A DNA stretch of 15,453 nucleotides from Maricaulis sp. (GTDB lineage Bacteria > Pseudomonadota > Alphaproteobacteria > Caulobacterales > Maricaulaceae): contig NZLV01000243.1 in assembly GCA_002694345.1 (NCBI GenBank), positions 1 through 15,453 of the forward strand, read 5' to 3'. Each line of letters starts with the position of its first letter. Positions within the stretch are counted from its first letter, which is position 1. The notes below the pieces were generated by a model. The model saw nothing but the letters and a program-made list of their open reading frames with translations. It was not told where the DNA came from and did not search any database. Positions 1-6,143 of the stretch are shown here, in pieces. A program made the translations under genes and the position numbers.

Positions 1-533
1 AAAACCTCAAGGTCACGCTGCCGGACTTCGCGGCCCCGCGCGGGCTTGAGCTGGACGACAAGACGGTGATCGCCAGCCCGGAACGCGCGGATGCCCTGGA
101 CCTGCAAACCATCGGGCGTGGCCGGCTCGGACCGGCCGAGATGGATGCTTTCGGCTGGATGCGCAGCGAATTCCTGCTCGGCCGTGTCTCGGACAGCGTC
201 ACCAATTTCGCGGCCGCCTTCCCGGAGGAATGGGCGCAATATACCGGTGAAAGCCGGGAGAATATCGCCTCGGCTTTGCTGGAATGCCGGATCAAGCCGC
301 GCCGCTGGCCGCGCTGCGGTGATGGCTATGTGATCCGGTCCGGCCTGAAATCCGTGAGCCCGAAGGTTCGCAATATCGTGCACTGGGTGCTGGAACCGGC
401 CACGGGCCGTGTCTGGTGGACGATGGAGGGCGTCGCCGCGCCGATGGACCTGTCAGCCCGCAAGCTTCTTGATGTGTCCCCGGACACCCAGGCGCAGGTC
501 GAAGCGGCCTGTATTGACGGGCTCAGCGCCTGA
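1..533 (+). CDS. Thioesterase-like (hot-dog fold) protein, 5' end off window
   Basis: The reading frame is open from the left edge (first full codon at position 3) to a TGA at 531-533, so only the C-terminal ~176 residues are visible. A GTG at 66 could be read as a start, but the frame continues upstream without a stop and I treat the gene as 5'-truncated by the window. The visible part contains an Asp-x-Phe-Gly-Trp-Met segment followed by a long helix, then a stretch with Pro-Arg-x-x-x-x-Gly-Asp and a late Trp-Trp-Thr-Met-Glu-Gly-Val strand. This order is typical of the 4HBT/acyl-ACP thioesterase hot-dog fold, which hydrolyses acyl thioesters. The linker-like stretch before it suggests the second hot-dog of a double-domain protein (inference). 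The following MarR regulator and crotonase gene fit an acyl-CoA context. The family call is fairly likely; the substrate is unknown. Confidence 0.6.
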   Translation, partial: NLKVTLPDFAAPRGLELDDKTVIASPERADALDLQTIGRGRLGPAEMDAFGWMRSEFLLGRVSDSVTNFAAAFPEEWAQYTGESRENIASALLECRIKPRRWPRCGDGYVIRSGLKSVSPKVRNIVHWVLEPATGRVWWTMEGVAAPMDLSARKLLDVSPDTQAQVEAACIDGLSA

Positions 534-583
534 GGCTGGCCTCCACCCTCCCCCCAAATCCAGAATCGCCGCACTCATAGGCC

Positions 584-1015
584 ATGGCTCGCGCTCGCGC
601 CGTTGACCGGCGTCTCTTCCTCCTGCTGGAAATCGCGGCCCGGCGGCTCGACCGGGAGGCCGATGCACGCCTGCGCAAGACCGCGGGCGTATCCACGGCC
701 CAGGCCGCCCTCCTCTTCCTCCTGTCCCGCCGGGGCGAGCGCCGGATGAGTGATATCGGCGAAATGCTTTCCCTGAACCCGCCGGCCGTGACCGGACTGG
801 TCAGCCGCATGGAAGCGCTCGGCCTGGTGCTGAAAACGGCCTCGCGGACAGACAAGCGCTCCGCCGTGGTTTCCCTGACGGAAAAGGGGCGCGCACTGGG
901 CGATACGGCGGACCATATCCTGCGCGACATGAACACCGAACTGGAAGCGCGCCTGGGCGAAGAGGACAGTGATGCGCTGTATCGGGTCCTCACCCGGCTG
1001 GCGACGGATTCCTGA
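584..1015 (+). CDS. MarR-family winged-helix transcriptional regulator
   Basis: The product is 143 residues, the usual MarR length. N-terminal and C-terminal helices (about 5-35 and 108-140) would form the dimer interface. Residues 53-100 form the winged helix: Ile58-Gly-Glu-Met-Leu (helix 2), Pro67-Ala-Val-Thr-Gly-Leu-Val (recognition helix) and the wing Arg88-Thr-Asp-Lys-Arg-Ser, whose Asp-x-Arg is a MarR hallmark, followed by Leu-Thr-Glu-Lys-Gly. The ATG at 584 has no obvious Shine-Dalgarno sequence. The gene lies 50 nt after the thioesterase-like gene and 91 nt before the crotonase gene, whose upstream region holds a strong palindrome. MarR proteins usually repress adjacent genes and respond to small aromatic or acyl ligands, so control of the crotonase is plausible but unproven. 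Confidence 0.88.
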   Translation: MARARAVDRRLFLLLEIAARRLDREADARLRKTAGVSTAQAALLFLLSRRGERRMSDIGEMLSLNPPAVTGLVSRMEALGLVLKTASRTDKRSAVVSLTEKGRALGDTADHILRDMNTELEARLGEEDSDALYRVLTRLATDS

Positions 1016-1021
1016 GGCGCA

Positions 1022-1045
1022 GCTGACGTTTACGTAAACTGCAGC
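1022..1045. promoter_or_regulatory. Palindromic operator candidate upstream of crotonase gene
   Basis: GTTTACGTAAAC at 1028-1039 is a perfect 12-bp palindrome. It sits inside a 24-bp near-palindrome (GCTG at 1022-1025 pairs with CAGC at 1042-1045, with two mismatched positions per arm). It also contains ACGT-TT-ACGT, resembling the motif I recall for LiuR-type regulators of acyl-CoA catabolism. It lies 61 nt before the GTG of the crotonase gene and 7 nt after the marR stop. The cognate factor could be the adjacent MarR protein or a regulator elsewhere. Confidence 0.55.
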
Positions 1046-1106
1046 AGGGTTTCCGCCGCCCCGAATTCGCGCTAGCATACCTCAAAATCAAAAATGGGAG
1101 GCTCGC

Positions 1107-1883
1107 GTGAGCGAACTGGTTCTGGTCGAAACGGCGGATCGCATCCGCACCATCACATTCAATCGCCCCGAGAAGAAAAATGCCCTGACCCAGGACATGT
1201 ATTCTGCCGCGGCCGACGCGCTGGACAGCGCCAATGACGACCCGTCCGTGCGGGTCTGCATCCTGACGGGCACGCAGGGCGTGTTCACGGCCGGCAATGA
1301 CATTGTCGACTTCACCCAGCGCCCGCCGAATTTCGGCGAGCATGACACACCGCCAGTGCGCAAATTCATGCTCGCCCTGCTCAATTGCCAGAAGCCGGTG
1401 ATCGCCGCGGTCGACGGTCTGGCCATCGGGATCGGCGTCACCCTGCTGCTGCATTGCGATCTGGTGGTGGCGTCCGACCGGGCCATCTTCAAGACGCCCT
1501 TCGTGGATCTGGCCCTGGCGCCGGAATTTGCCTCCTCCCAGCTGATGCCGCGCATTTTCGGTCATGCCGTAGCCGCCGAACTCCTGCTGCTGGGCGACAC
1601 CTGGGATGCCAACCGGGCCCGCGAAACCGGGCTGGTGAACCGCGTCACCCCGGCGGACAAGCTGGCCGAGACCGCAGGCTTCATGGCCGCCATCCTGGCC
1701 GCCAAAGCCCCCTCTTCGCTCAAGGCCTCCAAGGCGCTGATGCGCCAGCCGGTTGAGAGCATCGAGGACCGGATGGATCGCGAAAACACGATCTTCGCCA
1801 ACCAGCTGCAATCGCCGGAATTCGCCGAAGCGGCGGCCGCCTTCCTGGAGCGACGCGCTCCGGATTTCGACAAGCTCGGCTAG
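1107..1883 (+). CDS. Crotonase-family enoyl-CoA hydratase/isomerase
   Basis: The 258-residue product has the standard crotonase length. It acts on acyl-CoA thioesters in the cytosol, probably in fatty-acid or related acyl-CoA breakdown. Visible signatures are Asn19-Arg-Pro-Glu-Lys-Lys-Asn-Ala-Leu, the CoA/oxyanion-hole loop Ala62-Gly-Asn-Asp, and the second loop Gly-Leu-Ala-Ile-Gly-Ile-Gly (104-110). The first catalytic Glu of true hydratases (in the GGGxE loop) is replaced by Thr112, while the second acid is kept as Glu140 in Ala-Pro-Glu. That pattern, with the Ser-Asp-Arg-Ala-x-Phe-x-Thr-Pro-Phe segment, resembles delta3,delta2-enoyl-CoA isomerases (ECI2 type) more than hydratases. The GTG start at 1107 is supported by GGGAGG at 1096-1101, spacing 5. 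It is likely co-transcribed with the serine hydrolase 34 nt downstream. Confidence 0.88.
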   Translation: MSELVLVETADRIRTITFNRPEKKNALTQDMYSAAADALDSANDDPSVRVCILTGTQGVFTAGNDIVDFTQRPPNFGEHDTPPVRKFMLALLNCQKPVIAAVDGLAIGIGVTLLLHCDLVVASDRAIFKTPFVDLALAPEFASSQLMPRIFGHAVAAELLLLGDTWDANRARETGLVNRVTPADKLAETAGFMAAILAAKAPSSLKASKALMRQPVESIEDRMDRENTIFANQLQSPEFAEAAAAFLERRAPDFDKLG

Positions 1884-1917
1884 AGACACACGGCCCGGAC
1901 CGGGCGGGGGAGACAGC

Positions 1918-3312
1918 ATGATCAAACGTCTGCTGGCGGGTACGGCCGCCGTCATCCTTGTTGGCGGCATCGCCGCCCTCAACCTCTCGCCCATCGGCCG
2001 GATCTACGCGCCGTCCGGGACCGGGATTGTCGCCAAGCAAACCTGCTCCCAGACCTGGGTGGCTGGGCTGGACAGCGATTTTGCCCGCTCGGTCTATCTC
2101 GACCCGCTGCTCGGCGGGGCCGCCCCGGTGATCACGTCGCAGATTGACGAAGAGACCCGGACCGTAACCGCCGGTGTCTTCGGCCTGTTCTGGCGTCAGA
2201 CTGCGGTCTGGCGGGACGGACTGGGCTGCACCCTGGTGCATGATGCCGAGCATTTCGATGCGGATCTCACCGTCCCGGCGGAGCGGGAGTTCCAGCCCAT
2301 GGAGATCGATCCGGCTTTCCGCGACGCGCATTTCGACACGGTCGCCCTGGAAGCCGCCATTGATGCGGCCTTTGGCGATCCGGAAACGGATCAACGCAAT
2401 ACGCTGGGTGTGGCCGTGCTCTATCGGGGCCAGCTGGTCGCCGAGCGCTATGCGCCCCAGGCCAGTCGCGAGACCCGTTTCCATGGCTGGTCCATGACCA
2501 AGAGCGCCATGACGACCCTCGCCGGACGGCTGCAATATCAAGGCCTTGTCGACATTGAGGCCGAAGGCGCCGTGCCCGCACTGTCCGCGGTCAGTGCCGA
2601 TTATAAGGATGTCACGATCGAGGCCCTGTTGCGAATGGCCGGCGGTTTCGCCATCGCCGAGCTGAACAATGGCACCGATCCCAACTCCCAGATGCTGTTC
2701 ACCCAGACCGACATGGCCCATTTCGCGGCAACGCGGGAGCGCCTGCATGCGCCGCTGGAGCACTGGCAGTACATGAGCGGCAATACGATCATGGCGACCC
2801 ACGCCATGCAGCAATTCCTGGGCGATGACATTCCCTCGCGGGTTCAAGGGCTTCGCGAGATCCTGTTCGAACCGCTGGGCATGTATTCCCCGATCCTGGA
2901 GATCGACGAGACCGGGACTTTCCAGGGCTCGTCCTACATGTATGCCACCGCCCAGGACTGGGCGCGGCTGGGCTGGCTGTATGCCAATGAGGGCGTGTTC
3001 GACGGAGAGCGCCTTCTGCCGGAGGACTGGAACACCATCGTGTCGACGCCGACGGACGGGTCGAACCAGGCCTATGGCATGGGGTTCTGGCTGCCGGGCG
3101 AGCATGACGGCGTGCCGGATGGCACATTCACGATGAGTGGATTCCAGTCGCAATGGGGCTTCATCATGCCCGAACAGGACCTGGTCGTGGTCCGTTTCGG
3201 TGCCACGAACCGCACCTCATCGCGATCCTATGAGCTCGCAGCCGCCATCGTCAGGGCACTGCTGGAGGATCAGACCGGCATCGAAACCGACCCGGTCACG
3301 CAGCCAGAATAA
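1918..3312 (+). CDS. Serine hydrolase, beta-lactamase/class C type, membrane anchored
   Basis: The product is 464 residues. An N-terminal hydrophobic segment (about 4-23) acts as a signal anchor, placing the enzyme in the periplasm. The catalytic Ser-x-x-Lys motif is Ser192-Met-Thr-Lys195. The second motif is Tyr285-Met-Ser-Gly-Asn289, the Tyr-x-Ser-Gly form seen in esterase/amidase-like class C relatives. The third is Ser407-Gly-Phe-Gln410 in place of Lys-Thr-Gly. This set is typical of the beta-lactamase-related (Pfam Beta-lactamase) serine hydrolases related to 6-aminohexanoate-dimer hydrolase rather than of resistance enzymes. Substrate unknown. The ATG at 1918 is chosen because GGAG at 1909-1912 lies 5 nt before it and the hydrophobic segment starts immediately; the frame is open further upstream but overlaps the crotonase gene. 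Its 3' end overlaps the BLUF-like gene by 17 bp, tail to tail. Confidence 0.88.
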   Translation: MIKRLLAGTAAVILVGGIAALNLSPIGRIYAPSGTGIVAKQTCSQTWVAGLDSDFARSVYLDPLLGGAAPVITSQIDEETRTVTAGVFGLFWRQTAVWRDGLGCTLVHDAEHFDADLTVPAEREFQPMEIDPAFRDAHFDTVALEAAIDAAFGDPETDQRNTLGVAVLYRGQLVAERYAPQASRETRFHGWSMTKSAMTTLAGRLQYQGLVDIEAEGAVPALSAVSADYKDVTIEALLRMAGGFAIAELNNGTDPNSQMLFTQTDMAHFAATRERLHAPLEHWQYMSGNTIMATHAMQQFLGDDIPSRVQGLREILFEPLGMYSPILEIDETGTFQGSSYMYATAQDWARLGWLYANEGVFDGERLLPEDWNTIVSTPTDGSNQAYGMGFWLPGEHDGVPDGTFTMSGFQSQWGFIMPEQDLVVVRFGATNRTSSRSYELAAAIVRALLEDQTGIETDPVTQPE

Positions 3313-3712
3313 GACGCGGCGAGGTCGCGATGCGATTCTGGTTGGTGATGTCGCGGATCAGGGCGCGGACCTCCCCGGCGGTCAGCGCCTCGACGCCGAC
3401 AACGCCCTTGCCAGTGCGCTGCCCCACCGACCAGGTCTCGAACTCGCGCTGATCGATCGCACTGAATTCCAGACGCCGCATCTGCGACAGGCGGGCGTCG
3501 CGGCGGGCGGACGCCAGGAAGCGCAGCAGTGGCCGGCGTTCACCTTCCATCACGAGAAAGAACTGATCGCCCTGCCAGGCCATTTCACCGGTCAGGCAAT
3601 TCTCGATACTGGTCTTCATGCACGCGGTCAGGAGAAAGCCCAGCGGACCGCTGAGCGAACCGGCGCCCAGATCGATTTCGGACCGGGCGGTGAGAACCAT
3701 GCGATGCAACAT
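3296..3712 (-). CDS. BLUF-like domain protein lacking flavin-photochemistry residues
   Basis: The product is 138 residues. Residues 2-98 follow the BLUF (blue light using FAD) pattern: strand Leu-His-Arg-Met-Val-Leu-Thr, helix, Leu40-Thr-Gly, Trp46-Gln-Gly-Asp-Gln-Phe-Phe-Leu-Val-Met-Glu-Gly57, Arg71-Asp, then Arg89-Glu-Phe-Glu-Thr-Trp94-Ser. Compared from memory with AppA (Tyr21, Asn45, Gln63, Trp104), the Tyr aligns with Leu7, the Asn with Ser35, the Gln with Leu53, and only the Trp is kept (Trp94). The protein has no Tyr at all, so classical BLUF light sensing is not expected. Residues 99-138 form a helical tail as in short BLUF proteins. The ATG at 3712 gives a normal BLUF N-terminus but has no clear ribosome-binding site. 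The gene is read divergently from ubiD and converges on the serine hydrolase. I am fairly sure of the fold and unsure of function. Confidence 0.72.
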   Translation of the reverse strand: MLHRMVLTARSEIDLGAGSLSGPLGFLLTACMKTSIENCLTGEMAWQGDQFFLVMEGERRPLLRFLASARRDARLSQMRRLEFSAIDQREFETWSVGQRTGKGVVGVEALTAGEVRALIRDITNQNRIATSPRLILAA

Positions 3713-3780
3713 GAGGGCACTTTCGGGAACGCAACAACACTGTGAAGGCCCCCTATACCCGGCAGGCCTGAAATCGATAT

Positions 3781-3840
3781 CAAAACTGCCGGATAAATTT
3801 TCAGCAGTTTTGTCTCAAATGCCGAGGGTCGGGGCCGACC
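3781..3840. promoter_or_regulatory. Inverted repeats in the divergent BLUF-like/ubiD intergenic region
   Basis: The 201-nt gap between the divergent starts (3712 and 3914) is the largest non-coding stretch of the window. It holds a perfect 9-bp inverted repeat, CAAAACTGC (3781-3789) and GCAGTTTTG (3804-3812), with an AT-rich 14-nt spacer. It also holds GGTCGG-GG-CCGACC at 3827-3840. Because the flanking genes diverge, these are more likely operators or folded leader elements than terminators. On the - strand TTGATA and GTATAG lie between the first repeat and the BLUF-like start, but their spacing (about 19 nt) is poor for a sigma-70 promoter. Confidence 0.45.
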
Positions 3841-3913
3841 TGTGACACGTCGACCGCTGGACTTTCCGTCGCAAACTTGCAGTTTCTCCCCCACAGATAT
3901 TCGGAGTGCCCGC

Positions 3914-5419
3914 ATGGCGTACAAATCCCTGCGCGATTTCATTGTCCAGCTCGAGGCCGAGGGCGATCTCGTCCGCATCACGACGCCAGTCTCCACCGAT
4001 CGCGAGATGACGGAGATCCATCGCCGCACGCTGGAAGCTGGCGGACCGGCCCTGCTGTTCGAGAACGTCCTCAATGAAAAGGGCGAGCCGAGCGAGATGC
4101 CCTGCCTGGTCAATCTGTTCGGCACGGTGAAGCGTGTCGCCCAGGCGGTGACGCTGGGCGGGGAAGCCCGCACCACGGGCGAGGAGCTGCGCGAAGTCGG
4201 CGAGCTGCTGGCCTTCCTGCGCCAGCCGGAACCGCCACGCGGCGTGAAGGACGCGCTGGAAATGCTGCCCCTGGCCAAGACAGTCATGTCGATGCGGCCC
4301 AAGACGGTGAAGTCCGCCCCCTGCCAGGAAGTCGTACTGACCGGCGATGAGATCGATCTCGACCGCCTGCCGATCCAGACCTGCTGGCCGGGCGAGCCGG
4401 CCCCGCTGATCACCTGGCCGCTCGTGGTCACCAAGGGACCGGGCAAGGACCGCACGGATGATTTCAACCTGGGCATTTACCGCATGCAGAAGCTGGGCAA
4501 GACCCGCACGCTGATGCGCTGGCTCAAGCATCGCGGCGGCGCGCAGCATTATCAGCGCTGGAAGAAGGAAAAGCCGGAACCCCTGCCCGCTGCCGCCGTG
4601 CTGGGCGCCGATCCGGGAACCATCCTGGCCGCCGTGACGCCGGTGCCGGACACGCTGTCGGAATACCAGTTCGCCGGCCTCCTTCGAGGCAAGAAGGCCG
4701 AACTGGTGGACTGCAAGACCGTGCCGCTGCAAGTGCCCGCCGAGGCCGAGATCGTGCTGGAAGGCCATGTCCTGCTGGACGAGTACGGTCCGGAAGGACC
4801 CTATGGCGACCACACCGGCTATTACAATTCCGTCGAGCAATTCCCGGTCTTCGAGATTTCCGCCATCACCATGCGGAAGAAGCCGATCTATCTGACCACC
4901 TATACCGGCCGACCGCCGGACGAGCCCTCCGTGCTCGGCGAGGCGCTCAACGAGGTCTTCATCCCGCTGATCCAGCAGCAATTCCCGGAGATCGTGGATT
5001 TCTGGCTGCCGCCGGAGGGCTGTTCCTACCGGATCGCCGTGATCTCGATGAAGAAGGCCTATGCCGGTCACGCCAAGCGCGTGATGATGGGCGCCTGGTC
5101 CTATCTGCGCCAGTTCATGTACACCAAATGGATCATCGTCGTGGACGAGGACGTGAATGCGCGCGACTGGAAGGATGTGATGTGGGCGGTCTCCACCCGC
5201 ATGGACCCGGCCCGCGACATCGTCACCGTCGAGAACACCCCCATCGACTATCTCGACTTCGCCTCCCCGGTTTCCGGCCTGGGCTCCAAGATCGGCCTCG
5301 ACGCCACCAACAAGGTGGATGGCGAGACCAATCGCGAATGGGGCGAAAAGCTCGACATGGACGCCGAGACGAAGGCGAAGGTGGATGCTGTGTGGGATGA
5401 GTTGGGGATCGAGCTTTAG
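3914..5419 (+). CDS. ubiD: UbiD, 4-hydroxy-3-polyprenylbenzoate decarboxylase
   Basis: The 501-residue product matches the length of E. coli UbiD (about 497). UbiD decarboxylates 3-polyprenyl-4-hydroxybenzoate in ubiquinone synthesis using prenylated FMN supplied by UbiX. Visible family signatures are the N-terminus Ala-Tyr-Lys-Ser-Leu-Arg-Asp-Phe, the central Asn185-Leu-Gly-Ile-Tyr-Arg-Met-Gln (the Asn belongs to the metal/prFMN site), the Glu294-Gly-Pro-Tyr-Gly-Asp-His-Thr-Gly-Tyr-Tyr active-site loop, and a late Val-Val-Asp-Glu-Asp-Val-Asn strand. The ATG at 3914 is preferred over in-frame upstream codons (the frame opens at 3842) because it matches the conserved N-terminus and has GGAG at 3903-3906, spacing 7. 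No ubiX is seen in the window. A tetR gene follows after 47 nt. Confidence 0.95.
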   Translation: MAYKSLRDFIVQLEAEGDLVRITTPVSTDREMTEIHRRTLEAGGPALLFENVLNEKGEPSEMPCLVNLFGTVKRVAQAVTLGGEARTTGEELREVGELLAFLRQPEPPRGVKDALEMLPLAKTVMSMRPKTVKSAPCQEVVLTGDEIDLDRLPIQTCWPGEPAPLITWPLVVTKGPGKDRTDDFNLGIYRMQKLGKTRTLMRWLKHRGGAQHYQRWKKEKPEPLPAAAVLGADPGTILAAVTPVPDTLSEYQFAGLLRGKKAELVDCKTVPLQVPAEAEIVLEGHVLLDEYGPEGPYGDHTGYYNSVEQFPVFEISAITMRKKPIYLTTYTGRPPDEPSVLGEALNEVFIPLIQQQFPEIVDFWLPPEGCSYRIAVISMKKAYAGHAKRVMMGAWSYLRQFMYTKWIIVVDEDVNARDWKDVMWAVSTRMDPARDIVTVENTPIDYLDFASPVSGLGSKIGLDATNKVDGETNREWGEKLDMDAETKAKVDAVWDELGIEL

Positions 5420-5431
5420 GCCTAACCCAAC

Positions 5432-5447
5432 TTGGACCCCGATCCAA
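5432..5447. promoter_or_regulatory. TetR operator candidate 1, upstream of tetR
   Basis: TTGGAC-CCCG-ATCCAA is an inverted repeat with 6-bp arms, one mismatch and a 4-nt spacer, ending 19 nt before the tetR ATG. It has the same half-sites and spacing as the repeat at 6116-6131, which suggests autoregulation by the TetR protein. Binding is inferred from position and repetition only. Confidence 0.6.
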
Positions 5448-5466
5448 TCCATGCCAGTCTCGCCGC

Positions 5467-6069
5467 ATGAGCGAGACCCTCACCCTGTCCCCCCGTACCC
5501 AGGCCAATCGGGAAAAGATCTACCAGGCGGCCATCACCCTGATCGCGCGTCAGGGGTTGGAGGCGACGACCATGGGTCAGATCGCGGCGGAAGCCGGGAT
5601 GGCGCGGGCGAGTGTGTTCAACCACTTCCCGTCCAAGCTTCTCTTCCTGGCGGAGTTCTTCCAGCGCTTTACCGAGGACGTGATCACCGCCGCGCGCTCG
5701 GCGCGGCTGACCGGGGTCCGGAACCGGCTGCAGGCCCTGTTTGCCGCCATTGGTCCGGTGGCTCAGGCCAATAAGGGCATGGTGCGCGAGTTCGCCTCGC
5801 TGGCCATGGGGCATGGTCCGCTGGCCGAGGCGGAGAGCGAAGCCGATGACAGGATGCGGATCTTTTTCCGCGAGCTGGTCGAAGAAGGCCAGGCATCGGG
5901 TGAATTGCGGACGGATACCGACCCGGATTTGCTGACCGATTTCCTGCTGGGCATTCTCACGGTGACGACCCATGACTGGGTGAATGCCGGTCAGAAGACC
6001 CCGTTGCAGGCGGATTTGACCACTCGATTTGAGTTGCTTTTTCAAGGCATTGCAAAAAGCCCGGCCTGA
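5467..6069 (+). CDS. TetR/AcrR-family transcriptional regulator
   Basis: The product is 200 residues, usual for TetR. Residues 12-58 form the DNA-binding domain: Arg15-Glu-Lys-Ile-Tyr-Gln-Ala-Ala, then Thr34-Thr-Met-Gly-Gln-Ile-Ala (helix 2) and Ala46-Arg-Ala-Ser-Val-Phe-Asn-His-Phe-Pro-Ser-Lys (recognition helix and helix 4). The latter is the near-invariant TetR Tyr/Phe-x-His/Tyr-Phe-x-x-Lys signature. The remaining C-terminal helices would form the ligand-binding and dimer domain; the ligand cannot be guessed. No Shine-Dalgarno sequence is visible before the ATG at 5467, so translation may be leaderless. Matching inverted repeats before this gene and before the following S41-like gene indicate control of itself and the downstream pair. 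The next start is 74 nt after its stop. Confidence 0.92.
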   Translation: MSETLTLSPRTQANREKIYQAAITLIARQGLEATTMGQIAAEAGMARASVFNHFPSKLLFLAEFFQRFTEDVITAARSARLTGVRNRLQALFAAIGPVAQANKGMVREFASLAMGHGPLAEAESEADDRMRIFFRELVEEGQASGELRTDTDPDLLTDFLLGILTVTTHDWVNAGQKTPLQADLTTRFELLFQGIAKSPA

Positions 6070-6114
6070 TCTGCATCCAATCCGGCCCGGCCGCGCATCT
6101 CAGCATCAACACGA

Positions 6115-6132
6115 TTTGGACCAAAGTCCAAA
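6115..6132. promoter_or_regulatory. TetR operator candidate 2, upstream of S41-like gene
   Basis: TTTGGAC-CAAA-GTCCAAA is a perfect inverted repeat with 7-bp arms and a 4-nt spacer. It ends directly before the AGGAG ribosome-binding site (6134-6138) of the S41-like gene. The core TTGGAC-N4-GTCCAA matches the repeat in front of tetR in half-site and spacing. Occupancy here would block transcription of the exported pair (inference). Confidence 0.68.
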
Positions 6133-6143
6133 AAGGAGCGATG

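Noticed and set aside
1720..3153. Long open frame on the - strand (477 codons) opposite the serine hydrolase
   Set aside because: Its product is rich in His, Gly and Arg with no family signature, and the opposite frame is a clear enzyme with catalytic motifs. Long antisense frames are expected at this GC content.
3842..3913. Alternative upstream GTG start for ubiD
   Set aside because: The conserved UbiD N-terminus begins at 3914, with a good ribosome-binding site; the extra 24 residues are not family-like.
3815..5452. Long open frame on the - strand (545 codons) opposite ubiD
   Set aside because: It mirrors ubiD almost exactly and has His/Gly/Leu-rich low-information composition. ubiD is unmistakable.
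6061..6092. GC-rich stretch after tetR as a terminator
   Set aside because: CCGGCC and GGCCCGGCC do not form a clean stem and no T-run follows.
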